This document shows, piece by piece, positions 24,759-33,426 of a stretch of DNA of 35,244 nt (positions are counted from its first letter, which is position 1; every line of letters starts with the position of its first letter). Origin of the DNA: Pseudomonadota bacterium. Its GTDB lineage: Bacteria > Pseudomonadota > Alphaproteobacteria > Acetobacterales > Acetobacteraceae. Under the pieces are notes generated by a model. The model searched no databases. It had not been told where the DNA came from and saw only the letters and a list, made by a program, of their open reading frames with translations. The translations under genes and the position numbers were made by a program. The DNA lies in contig JAJZBM010000027.1 in the NCBI GenBank assembly GCA_021798915.1, forward strand, positions 1 through 35,244, given 5' to 3'.

Positions 24759-25409
24759 ATGGCGCGTATGATCGCTCGCCGCACCGCTCTCGCCCTCCTC
24801 GCCCTCGCCCCGCTCATGGCCGCGCGCCGCGCCCACGCCATCAGCGCCATGACCCTGACCGATCAGGACCGCGCCGATGTCCAGCGCATCGAGGCCTATC
24901 TCAACGCCATCCACACCCTGAAGGCGCGTTTCGAGCAGATCGCCCCCGATGGCAGCGACAGCCACGGCACCGCCTGGCTCAACCGGCCGGGGAAACTCCG
25001 CTTCGAATACGACCCGCCAGTGCCCTATCTCCTGGTCGCCAATCACGGCGATGTCTATTTCCATGACTCGCAGCTCGGCCAGACCAGCGAAGTCGCGCTC
25101 GGCGACACCCCGCTTTCCATCATCCTCGCCCCCGAGATCAAACTTTCCGGCAATGTCCTGCTCACCGACATCACCCGTGTCCCCGGCCTGATCCAGGTGA
25201 CGGTGCTGCGCGCCGAGCGCTGGTGGCAAGGCTCGCTCAGCCTCGCCTTCGACACCGATCCCTTCCTGCTCCGGCAATGGATCGTGCTCGATGAACAGCG
25301 GCGCGAAACCCGCGTCAGCCTCAGCGATATCGAAGTCGGTGGCCATTTCCCGGACGCCCTGTTCGACTTCAAGGTGACCCCGACCCCACCCACCGGCCCC
25401 AAGCGATAG
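24759..25409 (+). CDS. lolA: LolA-like outer-membrane lipoprotein carrier
   Basis: This 216-aa periplasmic protein of the LolA fold takes lipoproteins from the LolCDE complex to LolB at the outer membrane. ATG 24759 follows ACAGG and gives a signal peptide with two arginines (MARMIARRTALALLALAPLM), cleaved near AHA-IS at residue 27; ATG 24768 is an alternative. Marks are IHTLKARFEQIAPDGSDSHG and KLRFEYDPPVPYLLVANHGD, typical of LolA. It follows the 79-aa gene and precedes the amidotransferase-like gene by 56 bp. Confidence 0.85.
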   Translation: MARMIARRTALALLALAPLMAARRAHAISAMTLTDQDRADVQRIEAYLNAIHTLKARFEQIAPDGSDSHGTAWLNRPGKLRFEYDPPVPYLLVANHGDVYFHDSQLGQTSEVALGDTPLSIILAPEIKLSGNVLLTDITRVPGLIQVTVLRAERWWQGSLSLAFDTDPFLLRQWIVLDEQRRETRVSLSDIEVGGHFPDALFDFKVTPTPPTGPKR

Positions 25410-25465
25410 GCGACACCGCGCCGCAATGACGCCATAATCGCGGACGATTCCTTGGGCCTTACGTC

Positions 25466-26245
25466 ATGAAACCCCTGATCGGCATTTCCTGCTGCATGAA
25501 AACCTTCGGCATCTACGGGATGCCGAACCACGCTGCGTCCGATACCTATGTCCGGGCGGTGGATCAAGTGGTCGGCGGCGTGCCGCTCCTGATCCCGGCC
25601 AATGGCGCCGAGGCCGATATCGCCGCCCTGCTCGCCCGGCTCGACGGGCTGCTTTTTACCGGCAGCCGCTCCAACGTCGCGCCGGCGAATTACGGCGGCC
25701 CGCCGCAGCCCGAAGGCGCGCCCGAGGATCCGGCGCGTGACGCAACCACCCTGCCGCTGCTCCGCGCCGCGATCGCCGCCGGTGTCCCGGTGCTCGCGAT
25801 CTGCCGCGGGTTGCAGGAGCTGAACGTCGCCCTCGGCGGCACGCTGCATCAGCGGCTTCAGGATCTCCCCGGCCGGATCGACCATTCGACGCCGCTCCAG
25901 CCCTACGCGCCGGTGCGCACCGGCCGCGCCCATCTGGTGCGCGCGACCCCGGGCGGCTGGCTCCATCGCCTCGCCGGGACGATCGAGATCGCGGTCAATT
26001 CGCTCCATAATCAAGGGATCGACCGGCTCGCGCCGGGATTGGCGGTGGAAGCCGTCGCGGTGGACGGCACCATCGAGGCAGTGCAGGTGGTGACGCGGCC
26101 GGATGGCCGGGAAGCCGGCTATGCCATCGGCGTGCAATGGCACCCGGAATATGATTTCGCGACCAATCCGCTATCGGCCCGTATCTTCGCCGATTTCGCC
26201 GCCGCCATCACCCCCGCGCACCGCCGCAAAACCGCGGCGGCGTGA
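25466..26245 (+). CDS. Class I glutamine amidotransferase-like hydrolase (PuuD/C26 family)
   Basis: This 259-aa member of the gamma-glutamyl-gamma-aminobutyrate hydrolase group (peptidase C26) has nucleophile Cys113 in VLAICRGLQELNVALGG, with His226 and Glu228 in GVQWHPEYDF. It starts MKPLIGISCCMKTFG with the usual early beta strand. Known relatives cleave gamma-glutamyl amides in polyamine (putrescine) breakdown, but no other puu gene is nearby. Cytoplasmic. The function is likely hydrolysis of a gamma-glutamyl compound. Confidence 0.9.
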   Translation: MKPLIGISCCMKTFGIYGMPNHAASDTYVRAVDQVVGGVPLLIPANGAEADIAALLARLDGLLFTGSRSNVAPANYGGPPQPEGAPEDPARDATTLPLLRAAIAAGVPVLAICRGLQELNVALGGTLHQRLQDLPGRIDHSTPLQPYAPVRTGRAHLVRATPGGWLHRLAGTIEIAVNSLHNQGIDRLAPGLAVEAVAVDGTIEAVQVVTRPDGREAGYAIGVQWHPEYDFATNPLSARIFADFAAAITPAHRRKTAAA

Positions 26246-26380
26246 TTTCACTCTTTCGTGTCGTCATGTTCCGGCATGGTTGCCATGCGCCGCCTCCCTG
26301 GACAAATCGACTGCAAATGCGTTTCTGTCGCAATCAGACGCCCTCGCCTTGGCCCCAGCGGCGCAAGCATCAGACGCCGC

Positions 26381-26460
26381 AACGACCAGATGTCACAACG
26401 ACCAGATGTCACAACGACCAGATGTCACAACGACCAGAGGTCACAACGACCAGACGTCAC
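26381..26460 (+). repeat. Five-copy 16-bp tandem repeat upstream of the oxalate decarboxylase gene
   Basis: AACGACCAGATGTCAC is repeated exactly head-to-tail three times, followed by copies with one change each at position 11 (T to G, then T to C). A sixth copy starts (AACGA) and decays. The array ends 19 bp before the start codon at 26480, and a ribosome-binding site lies between. It is longer than one promoter spacing and does not keep codon phase, so it is not likely to code. Confidence 0.95.
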
Positions 26461-26479
26461 AACGAAAGGAAACGCCCGG

Positions 26480-27661
26480 ATGCCCAACCTCCCCGTCTCG
26501 CGCCGCGGCCTACTCTCGGGTGTGGCCAGCGCCGGCCTGCCAGCCGCCGGCCTGATCCTCGCCGCGAGCCAGGCGAACGCCGCCGAGGCCGAGGCGCCGC
26601 CGCCCGAGCCGCCGGTCGCGCCGCGGCTTCCGACCGATCACGGCGATCTGCCCAGCTTCAAATATCATTTCGCCAACAGCCATAAGAAGGAGAATGCCGG
26701 CGGCTGGGCGATGGAGGCGACGGTCGCCGAGTTTCCCGCCTCCAAAGCCCTGGCGGCGGTGAATATGCGCCTCTATGCCGGCGCCTATCGCGAATTGCAC
26801 TGGCATGCGCTCGCCGCCGAATGGGCCTTCATGCTCAGCGGCCATGCCCGCACGACGGTGATCGACCCCGACGGCAACGCCGAAACCAATGAATTCGGCC
26901 CCGGCGATGTCTGGTATTTCCCGCGCGGCTACGGCCATTCCATCCAGGGCCTGGGGCCGGATGGCTGCGAGTTCATGCTGGTCTTCGATGACGGCGCGTT
27001 CTCCGAGTTCGGCACCTTCAGCGTGACCGACTGGCTGGCGCACACGCCGCCCGAGGTGCTGGCGAAAAATCTCGGCGTGCCCGCCGCCGCCTTCGCGAAA
27101 ATCCCCGATCACGAGCTTTACATCATGCCCGGCACGGTGCCGCCGCCGCTGCCGCTCGAGCCGCCGGTCGGAAGCCTGGTCTCGGCGCCACAAACCCATC
27201 GCTATCCGCTGCTCGCGCAGCGCCCGATCGAGGCCCCGGGCGGCACCGTCCGCATCGTCTCCTCGAAGGAGTTTCCGGTCTCGACGACGATGACCGGGGT
27301 CATCGAGGACATCAATCCCGGCGCGGTGCGTGAGCTGCACTGGCATCCGCATGCCGATGAGTGGCAATATTACGTCTCCGGCCAGGGGCGGATGACGGTA
27401 TTCGGCTCCACGGCGCGGGCGCAGACCTGGGATTACCGCACCGGCGATGTCGGCTATGTGCCGCGCGGCTATGGCCATTACATCGAGAATACCGGCACCG
27501 AGCCCCTTCGCGTGCTGGTGGTGCTGAACAGCGGTGTCTATGGCGATATCTCGATCAGTGACTGGCTGGCGCGCAACCCGGCGCGGCTGGTCGCCGAGCA
27601 TTTCAACCTGCCGCTTGACGTGGTGGCGCGTTTCCCCAAACGTAAGGTGATCATCGCCTGA
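26480..27661 (+). CDS. Tat-exported bicupin oxalate decarboxylase
   Basis: This is a 393-aa bicupin of the oxalate decarboxylase family (oxalate to formate and CO2, Mn-dependent). ATG 26480 follows AAGGA. The Tat-like leader SRRGLLSGVASAGLPAAGL ends near ANAAEA. Cupin 1 has metal ligands His107, His109, Glu114 and His153; cupin 2 has His287, His289, Glu294 and His333. Arg104 before cupin 1 is kept. The lid reads S175-E176-F177-G178-T179, where the Bacillus subtilis enzyme has SENST, so the key lid glutamate is present. It may defend against, or use, oxalate in the periplasm. Confidence 0.92.
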   Translation: MPNLPVSRRGLLSGVASAGLPAAGLILAASQANAAEAEAPPPEPPVAPRLPTDHGDLPSFKYHFANSHKKENAGGWAMEATVAEFPASKALAAVNMRLYAGAYRELHWHALAAEWAFMLSGHARTTVIDPDGNAETNEFGPGDVWYFPRGYGHSIQGLGPDGCEFMLVFDDGAFSEFGTFSVTDWLAHTPPEVLAKNLGVPAAAFAKIPDHELYIMPGTVPPPLPLEPPVGSLVSAPQTHRYPLLAQRPIEAPGGTVRIVSSKEFPVSTTMTGVIEDINPGAVRELHWHPHADEWQYYVSGQGRMTVFGSTARAQTWDYRTGDVGYVPRGYGHYIENTGTEPLRVLVVLNSGVYGDISISDWLARNPARLVAEHFNLPLDVVARFPKRKVIIA

Positions 27662-27709
27662 CCCCGCCGCCCGATCCCCTGCTGCCTTATCGCTCAAGGA
27701 GCCTGACCC

Positions 27710-28399
27710 ATGGCCGATTTCGTCATCCCGCCGCCGCCGCAAGCGGCGGTGCCGGTCGCCGGCGGCGGGCTGTTCCCGGTTCGCCGTATTTTCTGCGTCG
27801 GGCGCAACTACGCCGCCCATTCGCGCGAGATGGGCGGCGATCCGGAACGCGAGGCGCCGTTTTTCTTCACCAAGCCGGCGGATGCGGTGGTGATCGGCGG
27901 GGCAGACTGCCCCTATCCGCCGGCGACCCATGATCTCCATCATGAAATGGAGCTGGTGGTCGCGATCGCCACCGGCGGCGCCGATATCGCGGCACGGGAC
28001 GCACTTGCGCATGTCTTCGGCTATGCCGCCGGGATCGATCTGACCCGGCGCGATCTGCAGGCGGAGGCGAAGAAGACCGGCCGGCCCTGGGACATGGCCA
28101 AGGGCTTCGACGCCAGCGCCCCGATCGGCGCCATCGCCCCGGCGGCGAGGATCGGCCATCCGGCGCGGGGGCGCATCGCGCTCGCTGTCAACGGCGCGCC
28201 GCGCCAGGCCGCCGATCTCGCCGACATGATCTGGAGTGTGCCCGAGATCATCGCTGCACTCTCCGGCCTCGTGCGCCTCGCCCCCGGCGATCTGATCTTC
28301 ACCGGCACCCCGGAGGGCGTCGCCGCCATCGCGCGCGGCGATACGCTGGCGGGCGAGATCGCCGGCGTCGGCACGGTCACGACCAGGATCGTCGCGTGA
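27710..28399 (+). CDS. Fumarylacetoacetate hydrolase-family protein
   Basis: This 229-aa single-domain FAH protein has a fold that covers fumarylpyruvate, acylpyruvate and oxaloacetate hydrolysis or decarboxylation. Metal-site residues sit in [14 protein letters not shown], following [14 protein letters not shown] and [17 protein letters not shown] lies 8 bp before the ATG. The stop overlaps the next start as GTGA. Its neighbour upstream, the oxalate decarboxylase, could suggest a role in small-acid metabolism, but the substrate is not set by sequence. Confidence 0.9.
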   Translation: MADFVIPPPPQAAVPVAGGGLFPVRRIFCVGRNYAAHSREMGGDPEREAPFFFTKPADAVVIGGADCPYPPATHDLHHEMELVVAIATGGADIAARDALAHVFGYAAGIDLTRRDLQAEAKKTGRPWDMAKGFDASAPIGAIAPAARIGHPARGRIALAVNGAPRQAADLADMIWSVPEIIAALSGLVRLAPGDLIFTGTPEGVAAIARGDTLAGEIAGVGTVTTRIVA

Positions 28400-29199
28400 G
28401 TCTGCGCATCGCCACCTGGAACATCAATTCGCTCCGCCTCCGCCTCCCGCGTCTTTCGGATCTCATCGCGGCGCTTGCGCCGGACGTGCTCTGCCTCCAG
28501 GAGACCAAGGTCGAGGACGCCTTGTTCCCGGCCGATGCGTTGCGCGCGCTCGGCTTCGCCCATATCGCCCATCGCGGTATGAAGGGCTATAACGGTGTCG
28601 CCATTCTCTCGCGCCGGCCGATCACCGTGCTGGACGGGTTTCCCGACTGGTGCGGCAAGGGGGATTGCCGGCATCTCGCCGTCCGCCTCGCGGCCGAGGG
28701 CGGGCCGGTCGATCTCCATGATTTCTATGTCCCGGCCGGCGGCGATGTCGCGGACCCGGCGGCCAACCCGAAATTCGCCCACAAGCTCGCCTTCATCGCC
28801 GAAGCGCGGGCGTTTTTCGCCGCCCAGCCCAAGCGCTCACGCACCATCCTGGTCGGCGATCTCAACATCGCGCCCTTGGAGAACGATGTCTGGAGCCATC
28901 GCCAGTTGCGTGATGTCGTGAGCCACACGCCACCCGAAACCGAGGGGCTGACGGCGTGGATGGAGACCGGCTTCATCGACGCGGTCCGCCATTTCGTGCC
29001 GGCGACGGAGAAGCATTTCACCTGGTGGTCCTATCGCAACCGCGACTGGCGGGCCTCCGATCGCGGCCGGCGGCTCGATCACGTCTGGGCGACGCCCGAT
29101 CTTCTGCCCGCCCTCCGCGACCAGATCACCCTCAAGGACGCCCGCGACTGGCCGCAGGCATCCGACCACGTGCCGGTCGCGGTGACGGTCGCGGTTTAA
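28396..29199 (+). CDS. xthA: Exodeoxyribonuclease III
   Basis: This 267-aa member of the AP-endonuclease/exonuclease III family repairs abasic sites and 3' blocks in DNA. Motifs: [11 protein letters not shown] at the N-terminus, LCLQETKV with the metal-binding Glu, GDLNIAP in the middle, and [11 protein letters not shown] at the C-terminus. It starts at GTG 28396, overlapping the FAH-family stop by 4 bp. An AT-rich hairpin 10 bp past the stop should end transcription against lipB coming the other way. Confidence 0.93.
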   Translation: MSLRIATWNINSLRLRLPRLSDLIAALAPDVLCLQETKVEDALFPADALRALGFAHIAHRGMKGYNGVAILSRRPITVLDGFPDWCGKGDCRHLAVRLAAEGGPVDLHDFYVPAGGDVADPAANPKFAHKLAFIAEARAFFAAQPKRSRTILVGDLNIAPLENDVWSHRQLRDVVSHTPPETEGLTAWMETGFIDAVRHFVPATEKHFTWWSYRNRDWRASDRGRRLDHVWATPDLLPALRDQITLKDARDWPQASDHVPVAVTVAV

Positions 29200-29209
29200 A
29201 ACAAGACTT

Positions 29210-29250
29210 CTTCTTTTTCTGAAGAAAAAGAAGCAAAAAGACTTTCTTCC
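29210..29250. repeat. AT-rich extragenic repeat, also likely bidirectional terminator
   Basis: CTTCTTTTTCT at 29210-29220 pairs with AGAAAAAGAAG across a 2-nt centre, giving an 11-bp stem. The 41-bp segment recurs exactly as its reverse complement at 34914-34954. It lies between convergent xthA and lipB, so it can act as a terminator for both. Its AT content is far from that of the surrounding genes. Confidence 0.85.
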
Positions 29251-29299
29251 CGTTTTCTCGGAGCGGCAGCGCCGCAGACATTGCCCAGCGGGGGAAAAT

Positions 29300-29962
29300 T
29301 CAACAAAGCGGCCCGTCTCCTCCGAACACCTCCACGAATGCCGCCGCGAGCGCCGCATCGGCGGCCGCCATGTTGGCCGCGATCCCGAGGGCGGCGAGGC
29401 TGGTGACGCCGTGCTCGGCGATCCCGCAGGGCACGATGCCAGAGAAATGGCCGAGATCGGGGGCGACATTGAGGGCGACGCCGTGCCAGCTCACGAAGCG
29501 CGTCACCCGAACGCCGAGGGCGGCGATCTTGGCCTCGCCCCCGGCCGGGTCGAGAACCCAGATGCCGATCCGCCCCTCCCGCCGCTCGCCCTTGACGCCG
29601 AGCCGGGCCAGCGCCCGGATCAGCCATTCCTCCAACCCATGGACGAAGGCGCGGATGTCGCGCGGCGGCACGGTTCCATGCCGGCGGGTGAGGTCGAGCA
29701 GGACATAGGCGATCCGCTGCCCCGGCCCGTGATAGGTCCATTGCCCGCCGCGCCCGGCGGCATAGGTCGGAAACCGCGCCGCATCGCGGAGATCGGCGGC
29801 CCGCGCCGAGGTGCCGGCGGTATAGAGCGGCGGATGTTCGAGAAGCCAGACCTGCTCGGGCGCCGCCCCGGCGCGGATGGCGGCGATGCGCGCCGTCATC
29901 GCCGCGAGCGCCGCGGGATAGGGGGTGAGGCCCGGTGTGTGCGTCCAGTCGATCTCCGGCAT
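29300..29962 (-). CDS. lipB: Octanoyl-[ACP]:protein octanoyltransferase
   Basis: This 220-aa enzyme moves octanoate from acyl carrier protein to lipoyl domains, the first step of lipoate synthesis. ATG 29962 ([12 protein letters not shown]) follows GGGAG; an ATG at 29995 would add 11 residues. Motifs: [35 protein letters not shown], the catalytic lysine in [13 protein letters not shown] and cysteine in FSGIVPCGI. Length is usual. It is monocistronic here, and divergent from tRNA-Leu. Confidence 0.93.
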   Translation of the reverse strand: MPEIDWTHTPGLTPYPAALAAMTARIAAIRAGAAPEQVWLLEHPPLYTAGTSARAADLRDAARFPTYAAGRGGQWTYHGPGQRIAYVLLDLTRRHGTVPPRDIRAFVHGLEEWLIRALARLGVKGERREGRIGIWVLDPAGGEAKIAALGVRVTRFVSWHGVALNVAPDLGHFSGIVPCGIAEHGVTSLAALGIAANMAAADAALAAAFVEVFGGDGPLC

Positions 29963-30040
29963 CGTCTTCTCCCGGATTGAACCCAAAGCGATCATCGGCT
30001 ATACCCCGCCCGCGAGCGGTGCTGACGCGCCGCGCGGGGT

Positions 30041-30123
30041 GCGGTCGTGGCGGAATGGTAGACGCGCAAGCTTGAGGTGCTTGTGGGGGAAACCTCGTGG
30101 AAGTTCGAGTCTTCTCGACCGCA
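30041..30123 (+). tRNA. tRNA-Leu (anticodon GAG)
   Basis: This 83-nt class II tRNA has acceptor GCGGTCG/CGACCGC plus discriminator A. The anticodon arm is CAAGC-TTGAGGT-GCTTG, so the anticodon is GAG (Leu, CTC/CTT). It has the long variable arm of leucine tRNAs and a T-arm with loop TTCGAGT. CCA is not encoded. An inverted repeat (ACCCCGC at 30003, GCGGGGT at 30034) abuts its 5' end. Confidence 0.95.
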
Positions 30124-30207
30124 TAATGCCCCTCTCGGAAGACGCCTTTCTTCTTGAAGCCGTTCCGGCCACCATCATGGCCCTGCGATCTGAAGGAGGA
30201 AACGGCG

Positions 30208-32493
30208 ATGGACGAGGATATTCGCAAGGCGGCGCTGGATTATCACCGCCTGCCGCAACCTGGAAAGCTCGCCATCGTCGCGACCAAGCGCATGGCGACG
30301 CAGCGCGACCTGGCATTGGCCTATTCGCCCGGGGTCGCCGCCGCCTGCGAGGCAATCGTCGCCGATCCCGATGCCGCCTATGACTTCACCGCGCGCGGCA
30401 ATCTCGTCGCCGTCATCTCCAACGGCACCGCGGTCCTCGGCCTCGGCAATATCGGGGCGCTCGCCGGCAAGCCGGTGATGGAGGGCAAGGCGGTTCTGTT
30501 CAAGAAATTCGCCGGCATCGATGTTTTCGATATCGAGGTCGACGCCGCCGATCCCGAGCGCTTCTGCGCCGTCGTCGCGGCGCTGGAGCCGACTTTCGGG
30601 GCGATCAATCTCGAGGACATCAAGGCCCCGGAATGCTTCGAGATCGAGGCCCGGCTCCGCGCGGAGATGCAGATCCCGGTGTTCCATGACGACCAGCACG
30701 GCACCGCGATCACGGTTGCCGCGGCGGTCCGGAACGGGCTTCTCGTGCAGGGCAAATCCCTCGCCGAGGTCAGGCTGGTGACCTCCGGGGCGGGGGCGGC
30801 GGCGCTCGCCTGCGTCGATCTCCTGGTCGAGATGGGGCTCCGGGTCGAAAACGTGACGCTCACCGACAAGGACGGCGTGGTCCATGCCGGGCGGGAGGGC
30901 ATGCTCCCCAACATGGCGCGTTACGCCCATCCGACCGATGCGCGCCGGCTCCCCGACGTGCTGCCCGGCGCGGATATTTTTCTCGGCCTCTCCGCGCCGC
31001 GCGTCCTGCGCCCGGAATGGCTCGGCTTGCTCGCGCCGAAGCCGCTGATCCTGGCGCTCGCCAATCCCGAGCCGGAAATCGCCCCCGACGCGGTGCGCGC
31101 CGCCCGCCCGGATGCCGTGATCGCCACCGGACGCAGCGATTATCCCAACCAGGTCAATAACGTACTCTGCTTTCCGTTCATTTTTCGCGGCGCCCTCGAT
31201 GTCGGGGCGAGCACGATCAACGAGGCGATGAAGCTCGCCGCAGCGGAAGCGATGGCCGAGCTGGCCCGGATCGAGGCGAGCGAGGTGGTCGCGGCGGCCT
31301 ATGGTGGGGCGGCGCCGGTTTTCGGGCCCGACTACATCATCCCCAAGCCCTTCGATCCGCGCCTGATCCTGCAAATCGCCCCGGCGGTGGCGCGGGCGGC
31401 GATGGCGAGCGGCGTCGCGCGCCGGCCGATCGCCGATTTCGATGCCTATCGCCGCGATCTCGAGCGCTTCGTGTTCCGCTCCGGCCAGCTCATGCGCCCG
31501 GTCTTCGAGGCGGCGCGCAAGGCGCCGAAGCGTATCGTCTATGCCGAGGGCGAGGATGAGCGGGTGCTGCGCGCGGCGCAGATGATGCTCGATGAGGGGA
31601 TCGCGCGGCCGGTGCTGCTCGGCCGGCGCGACGTCATCGCGGCGCGGGTGCGCGAGATGGGGCTCAGGATGGATCTCACCGGCGCGGTGCGGGTGATCGA
31701 TCCCGAGCAGGACAGCGAGACGATTTCGCCGCTGATCGCGCCCTATCAATGCCTGGTCGGGCGGCGTGGCGTGCCGCCGGCGGCGGCGGCGCGCCGGATG
31801 CGCAACCGCACCAGCGTCGTCGCCGCCATGCTGCTCGCGACCGGGGCGGTCGAGGCCGCGATCGTCGGCGGTTCGGGCGATTGGTGGCAGCACATGAAAT
31901 ATGTCCTGCCCATCATTCCCGCCCGCGCCGAGGTTTCCCGGGTCTATGCGCTCTCCTGCATCATTCTTCCGACCGGCGTGCTGTTCCTCTGCGACACCCA
32001 CCTCAATACCGACCCGAATGCCGAGCAGATCGCCGAGATGACGGTGCTCGCCGCGCGCGCGGTATCGGGGTTCGGCCTCACCCCGAAGGCGGCGCTGCTG
32101 TCGCATTCCAGCTTCGGCGCCTCGAACACACCATCGGCGCGCAAGATGCGGGCGGCGCTCGCGCTGATCCGGGCCCGGGATCCGGCGCTCGAGATCGATG
32201 GCGAAATGCACGCCGATGCCGCCCTCAGCGCCGCCATCCGCGAGCGCGCGGTGCCCGACAGCCAGCTTTCCGGCACCGCCAATCTCCTGGTGATGCCCAA
32301 TCTCGATGCCGCCAATATCGCCTTCAACCTGCTCAAGGCGGCGGCCGACGGGCTCGTCGTCGGCCCGCTCTTGCTCGGCATGAGCAAGCCTGTGCATGTT
32401 CTGGTGCCGAACGTCACCGCGCGCGGCATCGTCAATATCAGCGCCGCCGTCGCCGCCGAGGTCGAGGAGGCGGCCATCATTCCGCCGAAATGA
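30208..32493 (+). CDS. maeB: Malic enzyme fused to phosphotransacetylase-like domain
   Basis: This 761-aa NADP-type malic enzyme makes pyruvate and CO2 from malate. ATG 30208 follows AAGGAGG by 8 bp. The N-terminal malic domain has [20 protein letters not shown], then the [10 protein letters not shown] substrate/metal segment and the [16 protein letters not shown] nucleotide-binding region. The C-terminal third (about residues 430-761), starting near [17 protein letters not shown], is like phosphotransacetylase and in known MaeB proteins is regulatory, sensing acetyl-CoA. The stop overlaps an in-frame ATG of the next gene. Confidence 0.95.
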   Translation: MDEDIRKAALDYHRLPQPGKLAIVATKRMATQRDLALAYSPGVAAACEAIVADPDAAYDFTARGNLVAVISNGTAVLGLGNIGALAGKPVMEGKAVLFKKFAGIDVFDIEVDAADPERFCAVVAALEPTFGAINLEDIKAPECFEIEARLRAEMQIPVFHDDQHGTAITVAAAVRNGLLVQGKSLAEVRLVTSGAGAAALACVDLLVEMGLRVENVTLTDKDGVVHAGREGMLPNMARYAHPTDARRLPDVLPGADIFLGLSAPRVLRPEWLGLLAPKPLILALANPEPEIAPDAVRAARPDAVIATGRSDYPNQVNNVLCFPFIFRGALDVGASTINEAMKLAAAEAMAELARIEASEVVAAAYGGAAPVFGPDYIIPKPFDPRLILQIAPAVARAAMASGVARRPIADFDAYRRDLERFVFRSGQLMRPVFEAARKAPKRIVYAEGEDERVLRAAQMMLDEGIARPVLLGRRDVIAARVREMGLRMDLTGAVRVIDPEQDSETISPLIAPYQCLVGRRGVPPAAAARRMRNRTSVVAAMLLATGAVEAAIVGGSGDWWQHMKYVLPIIPARAEVSRVYALSCIILPTGVLFLCDTHLNTDPNAEQIAEMTVLAARAVSGFGLTPKAALLSHSSFGASNTPSARKMRAALALIRARDPALEIDGEMHADAALSAAIRERAVPDSQLSGTANLLVMPNLDAANIAFNLLKAAADGLVVGPLLLGMSKPVHVLVPNVTARGIVNISAAVAAEVEEAAIIPPK

Positions 32494-32534
32494 TCGGGGA
32501 CAACCCCCGCTCACCGAGGGAAGGAAACCGTGAT

Positions 32535-33407
32535 TTGAAACCATTACGCAAAGCCGTCCTCCCGGTCGCCGGGCTTGGCACCCGCTTCCTGCCGGCAACC
32601 AAGGCGACCGCCAAGGAAATGCTGCCGGTGGTGGACAAGCCCCTGATCCAATACGCGATCGAGGAGGCGCGCGCCGCCGGGATCGAGCAATTCTGCCTGA
32701 TCACCGGGCGCGGCAAGACCGCAATCGTCGAGCATTTCGATATCGCCTTCGAACTCGAGGCGGTGTTGCGCGAACGCGGCAAGACCGAGGCGCTGGCCCT
32801 CCTCGAAGGCACTCAGCTCGAACCCGGCGCCATCGTCACCGTCCGCCAGCAGGAGCCGCTCGGCCTCGGCCACGCGATCTGGTGCGCGCGCGCCTTCATC
32901 GGCGAGGATCCGTTCGCCATTCTTCTCCCCGATGATCTCATCCTCGGCGAGACCCCGTGCGTCGCCCAGCTCGCCGCCGTCTATCGCGAGACCGGCGGCA
33001 ATGTCGTCGCGGTGCAGGACGTGCCGCGCGAGCAGACCAGCCGCTATGGCATCCTCGCGATCGGCGCCGATGACGGGCGTCTCGCCGAGGTCCGCGGCCT
33101 GGTCGAGAAACCGGCCCCCGCGGCCGCGCCTTCGACGCTCTCGATCATCGGCCGCTACGTGCTGCGCGCCGAGGTCATCGCCCATCTCTCGCGTTTCGAG
33201 CGCGGCGCCGGCGGCGAGGTGCAGCTCACCGACGCGATGGCCAAGATGATCGGCCATCTGCCCTTCCATGGCCTGCGCTTCGAGGGCAGACGCTTCGATT
33301 GTGGCGACAAGGCCGGGTTTCTCGAGGCCCAGATCGCCTTCGCCTTGAAACACCCCGATCTCGCGCCGAAAGTGCGCGAGTTCCTCCGCCATTATCGCGA
33401 CGCCTGA
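32535..33407 (+). CDS. galU: UTP-glucose-1-phosphate uridylyltransferase
   Basis: This enzyme makes UDP-glucose from UTP and glucose-1-phosphate, the precursor of exopolysaccharide, LPS and glycolipid sugars. The body starts KPLRKAVLPVAGLGTRFLPA, a standard family N-terminus, and the nucleotide site and VEKP segment are normal. Two starts are possible: TTG 32535, 10 bp after AGGGAAGGA and giving the usual 290-aa length, or ATG 32490, which overlaps the maeB stop as ATGA and adds [16 protein letters not shown] prefer the TTG for protein shape and ribosome-binding site. Confidence 0.93.
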   Translation: MKPLRKAVLPVAGLGTRFLPATKATAKEMLPVVDKPLIQYAIEEARAAGIEQFCLITGRGKTAIVEHFDIAFELEAVLRERGKTEALALLEGTQLEPGAIVTVRQQEPLGLGHAIWCARAFIGEDPFAILLPDDLILGETPCVAQLAAVYRETGGNVVAVQDVPREQTSRYGILAIGADDGRLAEVRGLVEKPAPAAAPSTLSIIGRYVLRAEVIAHLSRFERGAGGEVQLTDAMAKMIGHLPFHGLRFEGRRFDCGDKAGFLEAQIAFALKHPDLAPKVREFLRHYRDA

Positions 33408-33426
33408 CCGGAACGAGGACCGCTTC

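Noticed and set aside
23319-25346. 675-codon extension of pyrD
   Set aside because: The added N-terminal half is antisense to lolA, and class 2 enzymes start at the helix found near 24395-24407.
26381-26460. CRISPR array
   Set aside because: The units are 16 bp and contiguous, with no spacers and no cas genes nearby.
30175-32598. 807-codon minus-strand open frame antisense to maeB
   Set aside because: It mirrors maeB exactly in a GC-rich genome; its translation is Arg/His/Asp-rich with no fold, while maeB has all family motifs.
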